64,000 nucleotides of DNA from Gammaproteobacteria bacterium (GCA_029881995.1 JAOULO010000002.1:93049-157048), one strand, 5' to 3'. Positions 43,628 to 56,289 are shown, counted from the first letter of the stretch. Numbers and translations: made by a program. Notes: generated from the sequence alone by a model not told the origin.

Positions 43628-44213
43628 GCGACTTCTTTTTTGTGGTTTGGGATTTCTGTTGGCGCATGGTATCGGCAATCTCGATGAGTTTCCATTCACC
43701 TGGCGGGATAGGATCCAGGGTCCAGTCCCCGATTCGATAACGAACCAGGCGCAGGGTAGGATATCCCACTGCGGCCGTCATACGACGAACCTGTCGGTTA
43801 CGTCCCTCACTGATTGTCAGAGACAACCAACTGGTTGGGATACTGGCTCGATAACGCACAGGGGGATCCCGTTCCCAGATATCCGGTGCGTCGATCATGC
43901 TGACCTTGGCGGGTCGGGTTTTGCCATCTTTCAAAACTACCCCAGTGGCTAGACGGTGCAGGGCGTCGGTATCGGGTATACCCTCAACCTGTACCCAGTA
44001 GGTCTTTTCCTGCTTGTGTTTGGGGTGGGCAATCCGATGCTGTAACTGGCCATCGTCGGTCAGTAACAATAGCCCCTCGCTATCTTTATCCAGTCGGCCA
44101 GCCGGATATACATTGGGCAGGGAAATGTACTCAGCCAGGCTGATCTGACCCTCTTGAGGGCGAAATTGGCTTAGAACCCCGTAGGGTTTGTTGAACAGGA
44201 TGAGTTTAGACAC
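43587..44213 (-). CDS. rluE: 23S rRNA pseudouridine synthase RluE-type
   Basis: A 208-residue RsuA-family enzyme without an S4 domain. GTG start at 44213 (KLILFNKPYGVLSQF follows). Catalytic Asp in GRLDKDSEGLLLLT; SEGRNRQVRRM is the second signature. The C-terminal 25 residues are a basic tail overlapping nudJ. E. coli RluE makes pseudouridine 2457 in 23S rRNA. First gene of the operon shared with E. coli. Confidence 0.93.
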   Translation of the reverse strand: MSKLILFNKPYGVLSQFRPQEGQISLAEYISLPNVYPAGRLDKDSEGLLLLTDDGQLQHRIAHPKHKQEKTYWVQVEGIPDTDALHRLATGVVLKDGKTRPAKVSMIDAPDIWERDPPVRYRASIPTSWLSLTISEGRNRQVRRMTAAVGYPTLRLVRYRIGDWTLDPIPPGEWKLIEIADTMRQQKSQTTKKKSHAGKPTRHRRRRH

Positions 44214-44335
44214 AGTTTAAATCACAGTTTAGATATGGTCTTTTTATGAATATTCGCTAGAGTATAGGTAAAGTATTCACGTCTTTGTCCGAAATACCAT
44301 AACTATAATAAGGAATAAAAGGGCTGCAGATTGTC

Positions 44336-47257
44336 GTGATCTCTCTTGGTTTAAACAGACTCAATGGCCGTTTCCTATGGATGACAATAGGACTTATCGC
44401 TATTCTATTGGCCATCACCCTGTATGCCCAGTGGTTATTGAATCAATCTGCCACAGCCAAAGATGCCCTCACCAGTAATAATCGTGTATTGACCCAGTCC
44501 GTTAATGATATCAAGGAAAACCTGCAGCAGCTTGAGGCTCAAGTCTACCAGTATGCCAGTCAACTTGAGAAAGATCTGGATATGGAGATTATGTTTAACG
44601 TTGACAGTGTCCTTGAACAGGTCAACAGTCTGAAACAACACCCTGCTGTTATATCTGATAGAAAAAGTAAACCCTATAGCAAGGATCTCGAAATAGAAAT
44701 CAGGAAGCTGGAAAAAAATATAGATGATTTTCTGCTGGTCATGCAGACCGTACACAGTCGTTACCCAGGTATGCCAATTTTGCTGGATATGATGGAACCC
44801 ACTAACCGGCAGTTTTCTGAAGCAGTTGAGCTGGCCATCCAGGAAGGGGCCATGACCGATTTCAACCCTTCCTCACTGGAAGAAGATCAGTACCGGGTCA
44901 TGCAAATACTTCAGGAGCTTAGGTTTGCCTGGTCACAGCAGATAAGCTGGTTCAGGGTGTTTGTGGCTAACCGGATGGGGGCCTTTGGTGATCCTGAGGT
45001 TTCCATGCGCAGAAACTTGGCAAATCGGGATATGTTTGCAAAAAATGTAAAATATCTTCTCGATAAACTAAGTCAGTTTGACAAAAAAAGAAAACTGGGT
45101 TTACAACAGGCAGAGTCACTTCTGGTTATGAAAGAGTCAGTGCGGGATTATGAAAGATACCTGCAACAGGCTTCATCAATTTATTTGTCAGAGAACTGGC
45201 GTTCTGATTTACCCTTGTTAAGGGACAAGATTCAACCCAATCTCACAATGGTCAGGTTCCACCTGTCCTTACTGGAAGATCGATTTAAGGCATTTTCCGA
45301 TAAGGGTTTGACCGACGCTCAGCGAACCTCAACGATTCTAACCTCATTTATCTGGTTATTTACCGGAGCCATTTCAGGTCTGCTGATCATTGGATACATG
45401 GTGTATGAAAGATCCATTCGTCGCCCCATGCTACAAATGACCGGAGCGATGGAGGCGGAGGCCAGGGGACAGGAGATGGCCCAGATTCAGGACTCTGATG
45501 TGACCGAGATTTTACAGTTACAGAATGCCTTTAATGGCATGCGTGAACAGGTCAGGTCAAGACAGACACGATTGGAGTCAATCTTTGATAATGCGGCTGA
45601 AGGCATCATCATTATCGATGAACAGGGGAAAATTGACTCCATCAATAGTGCAGCACTTAATTTATTTGGTTATGAGCAGGCAGAAGTTTTAGGTAAAAGT
45701 GTTAACCTGTTTATACCGGAAGAGCAGCATATGGAACATGATAGATTGATGCAGTCAGCTCAAGATGCTCCTGTTGTTATCAAATCCATTGAGGCTATGG
45801 CGGTTAACAAACAGGGAGAGCAATTCCCCATGTCAATTAAAGTGAGTGAGTTTACGATTGGAGGTAAACGATTATTTACTGCCATGGTGGATGATGTCAG
45901 CGAACGACATGCTGTTATGCAAAGCCTGCGTTTTATGGCAGAACATGATTCATTGACCGGCTTGTATAATCGTCAATACATTATGGTTGAACTGGAAAGA
46001 GCAGTTGAAAATGCCAAGCGTAACAATGAGCTTAACATGGCTCTGTTATATATCGACCTGGATAACTTCAAGTATATCAATGACACTATGGGTCACCTGG
46101 CGGGTGATCGTCTACTGATGGAGATATCAGGTATCTTTTCCAAACGTATTCGCAAAGGTGATGCTCTGGCAAGATTGGGTGGGGATGAGTTTGCGGTGCT
46201 ATTGGCCAATGTGGAGCCCAAGCATGCCGAACAGGCTGCCGATTATTATCGGGATGAAATAGCCCGTTACAAATTCCAGAATGACGGTAAGCAGGTAGAT
46301 GTTGGGTGTTCAATCGGTGTGGCCGTGCTGAATGATACAGTAAAAGATAAGGAAGATATTCTGGCCAGGGCAGATATTGCCTGTCATATGGCCAAACGAG
46401 CAGGACGAAACCGGGTCCATATTTATACCGATGTCGATCAGCAGAGTATCGAGGATATGTATTTTGATATGGGCTGGTCGAAACGCATCAAAATGGCGAT
46501 AGAAAATGATCAGTTTGAATTTGCCTATCAACCGATAGTGCGCACAGCAAAATCTATTGTGCACAGTTATGAAGTCCTGTTACGGATGCGTGATACACGA
46601 ACAGATGAGCTGTTATTACCCAATGTCTTTCTTAGTTCAGCAGATCGATTTGGCCTGATTGAAGAGATAGATTGTTGGGTCGTAGAAAATGCGGTTAGAA
46701 GATTAATTGATATTCATAAGATCAGTCCAACGGCACGATTATCCATCAATCTATCGGCCAAGTCGCTGAATTCAGAAAAGGTGCTACAGACTATCCATGA
46801 TGTACTGGAGAGCTATCCCGTTGATCCCTCCTGTCTGATTTTTGAAATAACAGAAGATGTTGCGATTTCTGATATAACAACAGCCATCAGTTTTATTAAA
46901 AGTCTGAAGAAGCTGGGCTGTAAAACCGCGCTGGATGATTTTGGGGTAGGGTATTCATCATTTTCATATTTGAAAGAACTGCCGGTTGATATTGTTAAAA
47001 TAGATGGTTCATTTATTCGAAATATCAATGATGACAAATTAAATTACGCCCTGGTGAAATCCATGAACGATATTTGTCATACTCTGGGTAAACAGACCGT
47101 AGCAGAATTTGTGGAATCAGAAGCCATCAGTCGAATTTTGGACGAAATCGGTGTGGATTTTCAGCAGGGCTATCACATTGGCATGCCAGAGTTTGAAATT
47201 AAAACCTCGGCAGAGGAGAAAAGAGAAAATAATATAATCAGCTTTACCCCGTCATAG
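44336..47257 (+). CDS. Membrane GGDEF-EAL protein with PAS and HAMP
   Basis: A 973-residue protein from GTG 44336. Transmembrane helix about 14-34, a large periplasmic helical sensor, second helix about 334-357, HAMP-like linker, PAS (about 411-530), GGDEF (RLGGDEF near 614, with I-site RKGD 5 residues before), then EAL (YEVLLRM near 745, DDFGVGYSS near 867). Both c-di-GMP synthesis and breakdown sites look intact (EVL instead of EAL is common in active enzymes). Ligand unknown. Confidence 0.93.
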   Translation: MISLGLNRLNGRFLWMTIGLIAILLAITLYAQWLLNQSATAKDALTSNNRVLTQSVNDIKENLQQLEAQVYQYASQLEKDLDMEIMFNVDSVLEQVNSLKQHPAVISDRKSKPYSKDLEIEIRKLEKNIDDFLLVMQTVHSRYPGMPILLDMMEPTNRQFSEAVELAIQEGAMTDFNPSSLEEDQYRVMQILQELRFAWSQQISWFRVFVANRMGAFGDPEVSMRRNLANRDMFAKNVKYLLDKLSQFDKKRKLGLQQAESLLVMKESVRDYERYLQQASSIYLSENWRSDLPLLRDKIQPNLTMVRFHLSLLEDRFKAFSDKGLTDAQRTSTILTSFIWLFTGAISGLLIIGYMVYERSIRRPMLQMTGAMEAEARGQEMAQIQDSDVTEILQLQNAFNGMREQVRSRQTRLESIFDNAAEGIIIIDEQGKIDSINSAALNLFGYEQAEVLGKSVNLFIPEEQHMEHDRLMQSAQDAPVVIKSIEAMAVNKQGEQFPMSIKVSEFTIGGKRLFTAMVDDVSERHAVMQSLRFMAEHDSLTGLYNRQYIMVELERAVENAKRNNELNMALLYIDLDNFKYINDTMGHLAGDRLLMEISGIFSKRIRKGDALARLGGDEFAVLLANVEPKHAEQAADYYRDEIARYKFQNDGKQVDVGCSIGVAVLNDTVKDKEDILARADIACHMAKRAGRNRVHIYTDVDQQSIEDMYFDMGWSKRIKMAIENDQFEFAYQPIVRTAKSIVHSYEVLLRMRDTRTDELLLPNVFLSSADRFGLIEEIDCWVVENAVRRLIDIHKISPTARLSINLSAKSLNSEKVLQTIHDVLESYPVDPSCLIFEITEDVAISDITTAISFIKSLKKLGCKTALDDFGVGYSSFSYLKELPVDIVKIDGSFIRNINDDKLNYALVKSMNDICHTLGKQTVAEFVESEAISRILDEIGVDFQQGYHIGMPEFEIKTSAEEKRENNIISFTPS

Positions 47258-47286
47258 CCTTAGGCTGGCAAAAAATGAGCAAAATA

Positions 47287-47307
47287 AACCCCGCCAATGG
47301 CGGGGTT
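47287..47307 (-). terminator. Terminator after cspD
   Basis: AACCCCGCC (47287-47295) pairs with GGCGGGGTT (47299-47307) around a 3-nt loop. On the minus strand it is followed by TTATTTTGC, so it serves cspD. On the plus strand it may also stop the GGDEF-EAL transcript. Confidence 0.8.
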
Positions 47308-47310
47308 GTG

Positions 47311-47541
47311 TTAGTGTGTTACTGCGGCTTCGAGTTCGCCAGATGGTCGAATTTCAGTTGCATGCAATCCTTTTGGACCTTCGGTGCATTGAAATTCAAC
47401 TTTTTGCCCTTTTTTTAATGTTTTATAACCATCCATCGTAATTGCGGAAAAGTGGGCAAAAATATCATCGCCACCTTTTTCCGGTGCAATAAAACCATAA
47501 CCTTTAGCGTTGCTGAACCATTTTACAATTCCAGTTGCCAT
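47311..47541 (-). CDS. cspD: Cold-shock-domain protein CspD
   Basis: A 76-residue CSD protein with RNP motifs KGYGFIAP and DIFAHFSAI, plus the extra C-terminal residues and spacing of CspD. Its place divergent to clpS-clpA matches E. coli cspD, a single-stranded-DNA-binding inhibitor of replication in slow growth. AAGGAGG lies 10 nt before ATG. Confidence 0.93.
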   Translation of the reverse strand: MATGIVKWFSNAKGYGFIAPEKGGDDIFAHFSAITMDGYKTLKKGQKVEFQCTEGPKGLHATEIRPSGELEAAVTH

Positions 47542-47736
47542 CCCTTTATAACCTCCTTAAGAACTTCTTATAACCGTAAGCGTCGAAATGGTGTGAAAAT
47601 CATAACTCGATACAAGGAAGCACTTGTATGACCTTGTTCACACCCTTATAACTATAGACGATTATTTTTTCCCTGTGGTTTAGTACGCTGACTAAAACTC
47701 AGGACATTGAAGGCGAATTTTAGTAAAATCAATATT

Positions 47737-48063
47737 ATGAGCGATGAACATCAGATAGGGCATTATGATGATGGCCTGGCACTCGAAGAAGCCAAGCCAA
47801 AATTAAAACGTCCACCCATGTATAAAGTTATTCTCCTGAATGACGATTACACTCCTATGGAGTTTGTAGTTCACATCCTTGAAGCCTTTTTTGGCATGGA
47901 TCGTGAAAGAGCAACTCATATTATGTTGAACGTCCATACACAAGGGAAAGGTATTTGCGGTGTATATACTCGAGATATAGCGGAGACCAAAGTGGCACAG
48001 GTCAATGACTATTCTCGACAACATGACCACCCCTTGCTGTGTACGATGGAGGCCGATAACTAA
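47737..48063 (+). CDS. clpS: ClpS adaptor
   Basis: A 108-residue N-recognin: [24 protein letters not shown] and [11 protein letters not shown] form the pocket for N-terminal Leu, Phe, Tyr and Trp. It delivers N-degron substrates to ClpAP. The start at 47737 gives the usual short acidic tail; an upstream in-frame TTG is unlikely. clpA begins 9 bp after it. Confidence 0.96.
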   Translation: MSDEHQIGHYDDGLALEEAKPKLKRPPMYKVILLNDDYTPMEFVVHILEAFFGMDRERATHIMLNVHTQGKGICGVYTRDIAETKVAQVNDYSRQHDHPLLCTMEADN

Positions 48064-48072
48064 GGGTGTACT

Positions 48073-50337
48073 ATGCTAAATAAAGAACTTGAAAATACGC
48101 TGAATAATGCTTTTAAGAAGGCAAGAGAAAAACACCATGAATTTATGACGGTGGAACATCTGTTGCTGGCGCTTTCTGATAACCTCACTGCTTCCGATAT
48201 TCTCAAGGCATGCGGCGCCAATCTTGAAAAACTAAAAACTGACTTACAAACTTTTCTGAGTGAAACTACGCCTTTACTGCCACCCAATGATGACCGGGAA
48301 ACACAACCTACGCTGGGTTTTCAGCGTGTTTTACAGCGTGCGGTGTTTCATGTGCAGTCTTCTGGTAAGCGAGAAGTCACTGGCGCCAATGTGCTGGTGG
48401 CGATATTCAGCGAACAGGAATCACAGGCCGTCTACTTTCTGAAAAAGCAGGACATCAGTCGACTGGAAGTGGTTAACTACATCTCGCATGGTATTTCCAA
48501 GGTGAATGAAGATGAACCTGCTAACGGTACAGCAAGCCCTGAAGAAGAGACACAGCCTGAAAATGGTTCTCAAAATCCACTTACTCAGTATGCCACCAAC
48601 CTGAACAAACTTGCCCTGGCCGGCAAGATTGATCCCCTGATTGGCCGTAAGCACGAGATTGAACGCACCGTCCAGGTACTGTGCCGTCGACGTAAAAATA
48701 ATCCATTGTTCGTCGGTGAAGCCGGCGTCGGAAAAACGGCGCTCGCCGAAGGTTTGGCGAAAAAAATTGTCGAAGGGGAAGTGCCGGATGTGCTAACTGA
48801 TGCCACCATCTACTCGCTAGATCTGGGTTCACTTCTGGCGGGTACAAAATATCGTGGTGATTTTGAAAAACGCCTCAAAGCGGTACTGGCTCAGCTGAAA
48901 AAAGAGAAGGGCGCCATACTGTTCATCGATGAGATTCATACTATCATTGGTGCCGGTGCAGCCTCTGGTGGTGCCATGGATGCTTCTAACCTGATCAAAC
49001 CCGTGCTGGCCTCGGGTGATCTGAAATGCATTGGCTCGACTACTTACCAGGAATACCGTGGTATTTTTGAAAAAGACCGGGCCCTGGCGCGTCGTTTCCA
49101 GAAAATTGATGTTTCTGAACCCACCAATGAAGAGTGCTTCCAGATTCTTATGGGTCTTAAGACCAAGTTTGAAGAGCACCACAATATTCGTTATACCCAG
49201 CAGGCCATTCGAACCGCGGTTGACCTGGCTGAGCGTTATATAAATGAACGTCATTTACCAGACAAGGCCATTGATGTCATCGATGAAGCCGGAGCCAATC
49301 AACGCTTGCTGGCACCATCCAAACGCAAGAAGACCATCGGTGTTAAAGAAGTTGAATCCATTGTCTCCAAGATTGCCCGTATTCCGCCAAAAACCGTGTC
49401 TGCCAATGACAAGGAAACCCTGCGCAATCTGGAACGGGATCTTAAACTGGTAATCTATGGACAGGATGATGCAGTGGATACCCTGTCGACCTCGATCAAA
49501 CTTTCCCGAGCAGGCCTGGGTAATGCACAGAAACCCATTGGGTCGTTCCTGCTGGCCGGTCCAACCGGGGTAGGTAAGACTGAAGTAACCCGCCAGTTGG
49601 CCCGAATTATGGGCATCGAGCTGATTCGTTTTGATATGTCTGAATACATGGAACGGCATACCGTGTCACGTCTGATTGGTGCACCTCCCGGTTATGTTGG
49701 TTTTGACCAGGGCGGTTTGATGACTGAGGCCATTAACAAACATCCCCATGCCGTACTATTACTGGATGAGATCGAGAAGGCCCACCCTGATGTCTTTAAC
49801 CTGTTATTGCAGGTGATGGATCACGGCACCCTGACAGACAATAATGGCCGCAAGGCAGACTTCCGTAATGTAATACTTGTTATGACAACTAATGCAGGTG
49901 CGGATCAGCTGAATCGTTCTTCTATCGGTTTTACAAGTCAGGATCATTCCACTGATGCCATGGAAATTATCAAAAAGGTCTTTTCACCCGAGTTTCGAAA
50001 TCGCCTGGATGCCATCGTCCAGTTTGGTGGCCTGACACCGGAAACTATTACCCAGGTAGTTGACAAGTTCCTGTTTGAATTTGAAGGTCAACTGGAAGAC
50101 AAGCAAGTTAGTGTTTCAGTAGATGATGAGGCCCGTACCTGGTTGGCCATGCATGGTTATGATCCCAAGATGGGGGCAAGACCCATGGCGCGTGTTATCC
50201 ATGACAACATCAAAAAGCCACTGGCAGAAGAGCTGCTGTTTGGTAAATTACTCAACGGTGGTCACATCAACATCACCGTGAAGGATGACAGCTTACACCT
50301 GGAAGTGGAGAGTAAAGAGGAAGTGACAGCGCATTAA
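48073..50337 (+). CDS. clpA: ATP-dependent Clp protease subunit ClpA
   Basis: A 754-residue double AAA+ unfoldase. N-domain (1-145), AAA-1 Walker A GEAGVGKTALAEG, AAA-2 Walker A GPTGVGKTEVTRQ, and the ClpP-docking IGF in SSIGFTSQDH. It unfolds substrates for ClpP. Coupled with clpS (9-bp gap). No clpP in the window. Confidence 0.98.
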   Translation: MLNKELENTLNNAFKKAREKHHEFMTVEHLLLALSDNLTASDILKACGANLEKLKTDLQTFLSETTPLLPPNDDRETQPTLGFQRVLQRAVFHVQSSGKREVTGANVLVAIFSEQESQAVYFLKKQDISRLEVVNYISHGISKVNEDEPANGTASPEEETQPENGSQNPLTQYATNLNKLALAGKIDPLIGRKHEIERTVQVLCRRRKNNPLFVGEAGVGKTALAEGLAKKIVEGEVPDVLTDATIYSLDLGSLLAGTKYRGDFEKRLKAVLAQLKKEKGAILFIDEIHTIIGAGAASGGAMDASNLIKPVLASGDLKCIGSTTYQEYRGIFEKDRALARRFQKIDVSEPTNEECFQILMGLKTKFEEHHNIRYTQQAIRTAVDLAERYINERHLPDKAIDVIDEAGANQRLLAPSKRKKTIGVKEVESIVSKIARIPPKTVSANDKETLRNLERDLKLVIYGQDDAVDTLSTSIKLSRAGLGNAQKPIGSFLLAGPTGVGKTEVTRQLARIMGIELIRFDMSEYMERHTVSRLIGAPPGYVGFDQGGLMTEAINKHPHAVLLLDEIEKAHPDVFNLLLQVMDHGTLTDNNGRKADFRNVILVMTTNAGADQLNRSSIGFTSQDHSTDAMEIIKKVFSPEFRNRLDAIVQFGGLTPETITQVVDKFLFEFEGQLEDKQVSVSVDDEARTWLAMHGYDPKMGARPMARVIHDNIKKPLAEELLFGKLLNGGHINITVKDDSLHLEVESKEEVTAH

Positions 50338-50358
50338 GCCGGGCTTAATGTACAGGGA

Positions 50359-51403
<1,045 letters not shown>

Positions 51404-51466
51404 GTCGATTAAATATTTTACGCTTTCTGGACGATATTAAAACATCCCCTAACATCAAATAGACGT

Positions 51467-52114
51467 ATGGAAGAACTAGAATTAACCATAGGCATGAGCC
51501 TCAACCTGCAATTGATGGTTGGTGAAAGAAAACGGCGTCATGATGTTCAGGTCATTGGTTTTCATCCAAAGGGGAGTTTGATCGTATCCATGCCGAAGGA
51601 AAAGGGGTCCTTTGCCAAAGTTTTTCCGCATGATGAATATGTAGTACGGTATTTTAGAGGGACTAATATCGTCGCATTCAAAACCAAAGTGTTACATATC
51701 GCCACTATTCCCTACCACCATCTGCACCTGGAATGTCCACAAAACTTTGAAAAGCTGGCTGTACGCCAGGCAGAGCGAATTCATATCATGGTCAATGCTC
51801 AGACCCTGGTGAATAGTGAGAAACACTGGTCAGTGATTCGTGATCTCAGTACCAGTGGTGCCTGTGTTGTTGTTCACAATGATATAGCGAAACCGGATGA
51901 GCATATTGAACTGTATTTTGATCTGAGCATTGGTGATATCGAACGGGAAATCCACCTGGTTGCCGTGGTGCGAAATGTTCACAAGGAACATAATAAAGAT
52001 TCTCTAAAAGATGAATATTGCTATGGTGTAGAGTTTATCGACCCTTCAGAAGAAGATGCCGTGTTTGTTCAGGGATATGTCTATGAACAACTCTTAAACC
52101 ATCGTCACGATTGA
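51467..52114 (+). CDS. YcgR-like PilZ-domain c-di-GMP receptor
   Basis: A 215-residue protein with an N-terminal YcgR-like domain (about 1-105: GMSLNLQL, VIGFHPKGSLIVSMP) and a PilZ domain. The c-di-GMP-binding residues are RQAER (RxxxR, about 104-108) and DLSTSGA (D/NxSxxG). This architecture is that of flagellar brakes and other effector receptors. Stop codon abuts that of aat (convergent). No flagellar gene in the window, so the output is unknown. Confidence 0.88.
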   Translation: MEELELTIGMSLNLQLMVGERKRRHDVQVIGFHPKGSLIVSMPKEKGSFAKVFPHDEYVVRYFRGTNIVAFKTKVLHIATIPYHHLHLECPQNFEKLAVRQAERIHIMVNAQTLVNSEKHWSVIRDLSTSGACVVVHNDIAKPDEHIELYFDLSIGDIEREIHLVAVVRNVHKEHNKDSLKDEYCYGVEFIDPSEEDAVFVQGYVYEQLLNHRHD

Positions 52115-52837
52115 TTACGTAACAAGATTCTGCACAATCGAATTTTCTATTTCCCAGGGCTGGTCCCAGCCCGGTTCCTTGCAATAAGTATCCAGCGCCT
52201 TAACAAATTCACTGCGTAAGATGTTAATTGCTCCCAGACTTTCCAGATGTTCACTGTAAACCTGACAGTCGATCATAGGATATCCCTTGCTCGCAAGGTG
52301 TTTGACAAGATATACAAAGCTGAGCTTGGAGGCATCACTGACGCGAGAGAACATGGATTCCCCAAAAAAGATTTTTCCAATCGAAACACCATACAGCCCA
52401 CCCACCAATTGGCCATCCTGCCAGCATTCCACACTATGCGCATGTCCAGCTTCGTGTAAACGGACATAGGCCTGTTGCATATCATCGGTAATCCAGGTGC
52501 CGTTTTGGTCAGCCCTGGGTTCTGAGCAGGCCTGAATGACCTCGGTAAAGGCCTTATCAAACGTCACTTTGAAGACTTGTTTGCGTAAGGTTTTACGTAG
52601 GCTACGGCTGATTTTAAGACGCTCTGGAAAGAGAACGGCGCGGGGGTCAGGTGACCACCAGAGAATGGGCTGGTCCTCGCTAAACCAGGGGAAAATGCCC
52701 CTTTGATAGGCGGTCAATAGCCGTTTGACTGTCAGATCTCCTCCGACTGCCAGCAGGCCATCCGGGTCGGTCAGGGCCAGGCTGACATCAGGAAAATCAG
52801 TCGGGTCGTGAGTATTGAGCCAGTAGGGGGCAGTCAT
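52115..52837 (-). CDS. aat: Leucyl/phenylalanyl-tRNA-protein transferase Aat
   Basis: A 240-residue Aat: [39 protein letters not shown] and [19 protein letters not shown]. It adds Leu or Phe to proteins with N-terminal Lys or Arg, feeding ClpS/ClpAP. The start lies 3 bp after the GNAT-like gene on the same strand. Confidence 0.97.
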   Translation of the reverse strand: MTAPYWLNTHDPTDFPDVSLALTDPDGLLAVGGDLTVKRLLTAYQRGIFPWFSEDQPILWWSPDPRAVLFPERLKISRSLRKTLRKQVFKVTFDKAFTEVIQACSEPRADQNGTWITDDMQQAYVRLHEAGHAHSVECWQDGQLVGGLYGVSIGKIFFGESMFSRVSDASKLSFVYLVKHLASKGYPMIDCQVYSEHLESLGAINILRSEFVKALDTYCKEPGWDQPWEIENSIVQNLVT

Positions 52838-52840
52838 GGT

Positions 52841-54007
52841 TCAGGCCGTCGCTTTGAAGGGGGAATGGTTGTTGAGTTCTTCGATATAAAGTTCCATCTC
52901 ACGTTGTTCCTGCTGGCAGAAGGCCTCGATGGCCTGTCTAAATTCAGGGTGGGCAATCCAGTGAGCCGACCAGGTACGGGTCGGCAGGAAGCCTCGACTG
53001 ATTTTATGTTCTCCCTGGGCACCCGGTTCGAAAGTTTTCAGACCATGTTGAATGCAGTAATCCAGCCCCTGGTAATAGCAGGCCTCAAAGTGCAGGCTGT
53101 GAAAGTCGGCATTACAACCCCAGTGGCGGCCATACAGGGTGTTTTCACCCTTGATGTTGAAAGCACTGGCCACATACTGGCCTTTGTATCTGGCAAACAC
53201 GACCACAACATTCTCTCCCATGGTGCGCCCAAGCTGTTTAAAGAAACCCAGGGAGAGGGTAGCCATGCCCCATTTGCGATCGAAGGTATCGAGATAGAAG
53301 TTGTGATAGACCTGCCACTGTTCGTCACTCATCTCATGACCGTGCAAGACTTCCATTTCGATGTCCTGTTCGACGACACGACGGCGTTCACGTTTGACCT
53401 TTTTACGTTTGGTTGCAGAAAAGGTCTGCAGGTAATCATCAAAACTCGAATAGTTTTCATTGGTCCAGTGAAACTGACAACCCAGACGCAGCATGTAACC
53501 CTGTTCTTTGAGACTAACCGTGTCCTTTTCATCGGTGAATAACCAGTGCAAAGATGAAACACCGGACTCTTCTGCCAATTGTTGGCTTGCTGTGATCAAT
53601 CCTGAGCGAATTTCGTTTGCGTTTGGGTGATTAGCCTCAACATGAATGCGTGGGCCGGTAGCCGGCGTGTACGGAATGCTGGCAACGTACTTGGGATAAT
53701 AACGAATGCCTGCCCGTTTATAGGCATCGGCCCAGGACATGTCGAAGACAAACTCACCATAGGAATTATCTTTCAGGTAAAGAGGTACAGCCCCAACCAG
53801 ACGCTCTCCCTCCCACGCCGTGACAAAGCGGGGCCACCAGCCGTATTTTTCTCCGACTCCCTCGTGGTCCTCCAGGGCCTTGAGGAACTCGTATTGGGAA
53901 AAGGGGTATTGACTACCGACTACCCGGTTCCAGTCCTCAAGTTGGATTGAATTGAGTGATTCGGTGATGTTGAATTGTGTTTGTTTAACCACGGGGGACA
54001 CGGGCAT
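52841..54007 (-). CDS. GNAT/FemAB-like N-acyltransferase (COG3146/DUF482)
   Basis: A 388-residue double-GNAT-like protein: LVGAVPLYLKDNSYGEFVFD, YYPKYVASIPYTPATGPR, GRHWGCNADFHSLHFE and YYQGLDYCIQHGLKTFEPGA as spans along its length. The family is called putative peptidoglycan biosynthesis/acyl transferase, without known substrate. Directly upstream of aat (3-bp gap), a common neighbour in Proteobacteria. Confidence 0.88.
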   Translation of the reverse strand: MPVSPVVKQTQFNITESLNSIQLEDWNRVVGSQYPFSQYEFLKALEDHEGVGEKYGWWPRFVTAWEGERLVGAVPLYLKDNSYGEFVFDMSWADAYKRAGIRYYPKYVASIPYTPATGPRIHVEANHPNANEIRSGLITASQQLAEESGVSSLHWLFTDEKDTVSLKEQGYMLRLGCQFHWTNENYSSFDDYLQTFSATKRKKVKRERRRVVEQDIEMEVLHGHEMSDEQWQVYHNFYLDTFDRKWGMATLSLGFFKQLGRTMGENVVVVFARYKGQYVASAFNIKGENTLYGRHWGCNADFHSLHFEACYYQGLDYCIQHGLKTFEPGAQGEHKISRGFLPTRTWSAHWIAHPEFRQAIEAFCQQEQREMELYIEELNNHSPFKATA

Positions 54008-54117
54008 TTAATTAATTTTTATTGAGAGTAATGTTTAAACCTTAGCTTCGATTAATAAAAATCAAACTGACAAGTGAATTTAAATTCTTTACCCCGTGTT
54101 TCCCGTGGTTAATATGT

Positions 54118-55074
<957 letters not shown>

Positions 55075-55236
55075 CTAGACTCCAAAGAAACATCGTTTTA
55101 AGAATTTGTTTGATGAAGGACAATGCCGATGCAAGAAGGTTCGGGCATTGTCTTGATTGGGTGTAATGGTACGTAATGACAGGTGGAGGGTAAAGGGAAG
55201 CACTTATGATTTTTTGGTGCTTCCTGAAACATGTGT

Positions 55237-56289
55237 ATGAAAATCGGAATCCCGAAAGAGATCAAAATTCTTGAAGGGCGTATCGCCCTGATCCCCGAAG
55301 CAGCCGGTGAACTGGTCAGACATGGTCACGAGGTCGCCATCGAACAAAATGCCGGTGTCCTGAGTGGGTATAGTGATGAGGATTATCGCCAGGCCGGTGT
55401 GGATATCCTGCCTGATGCGAAGAACCTGTATGAATTTGCCGAGCTCATCGTCAAGGTCAAAGAGCCGCAGCCCGCCGAGTTCGAATTAATGCGGGATAGT
55501 CACATTCTCTTTTCCTACCTTCATCTTGCCGCTGAACCCGCATTGACCAAGGCCCTGCAGGAGATCGGTCTGACTGCCATCGGATTTGAGACCGTTGAAG
55601 TCAATCGTCGCTTGCCACTGCTGGCACCCATGAGCGATATTGCCGGGCGTTTATCGATACAGATTGGAGCCAATATACTTCAGGCACCACAGGGTGGCCG
55701 TGGGGTGTTGTTAGGCGGTCTGCCTGCTGCGGAGCGGGGCAAGGTGGTCATCCTAGGTGGTGGCATTGCGGGTGGTAATGCCACCCTGATGGCCAGCGCT
55801 ATGGGGGCCGAGGTCACGGTGTTTGATCCCAACCGTGATAAACTGGCGGAATTACGAAAATTGGGGAATAACGTCACAGGTCTCCACCCCTTTTCCCATG
55901 CCATCCAGGCCCATGTAAAACAAGCAGATTTACTGGTCGGAGCCGTTTTGGTCACTGGTCAAAAGGCCCCCCACCTGGTCGATGCCGAGCTGGTCAGACA
56001 AATGAAACCCGGTAGTGTGATCATCGATATCTCGGTGGACCAGGGAGGCTGCATCGAAACCACCAAACCCACCAATTACCAGAACCCAACTTTTGTCTGG
56101 GAAGAGGTCGTCCACTTCGGCGTTACTAATATGCCCGGGGCCGTCCCGCGTTCTGCTTCCCAGGCCCTGTCATCAGCCCTGATTCCCTATACCCTGAAAT
56201 TGTGTGAGCCAGATTGGGAAAAAAACCCAGAATTAGCCTCGGGTGTGAATGTCAAAGGTGGTAGAATAATTCATCCTGCGCTACAGTAG
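55237..56289 (+). CDS. ald: Alanine dehydrogenase
   Basis: A 350-residue protein; ATG 55237 (MKIGIPKEI) is preferred to an ATG two codons earlier. The N-terminal KEIKILEGRIALIPE, catalytic Lys in IVKVKEPQ, His in SYLHLAAEP, and NAD-binding GGGIAGGNATLMASAMGAE define Ald/PntA-type alanine dehydrogenase. Reversibly deaminates L-alanine to pyruvate with NAD. Divergent from trxB, where E. coli has lrp. Confidence 0.93.
   Translation: MKIGIPKEIKILEGRIALIPEAAGELVRHGHEVAIEQNAGVLSGYSDEDYRQAGVDILPDAKNLYEFAELIVKVKEPQPAEFELMRDSHILFSYLHLAAEPALTKALQEIGLTAIGFETVEVNRRLPLLAPMSDIAGRLSIQIGANILQAPQGGRGVLLGGLPAAERGKVVILGGGIAGGNATLMASAMGAEVTVFDPNRDKLAELRKLGNNVTGLHPFSHAIQAHVKQADLLVGAVLVTGQKAPHLVDAELVRQMKPGSVIIDISVDQGGCIETTKPTNYQNPTFVWEEVVHFGVTNMPGAVPRSASQALSSALIPYTLKLCEPDWEKNPELASGVNVKGGRIIHPALQ

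Noticed and set aside
48829..49254. 141-codon open frame antisense to clpA
   Set aside because: Opposite the AAA-1 domain, explained by codon use of clpA.
50338..50358. Possible tRNA-Ser between clpA and infA as in E. coli
   Set aside because: Only 21 bp separate the genes here; no tRNA fits.
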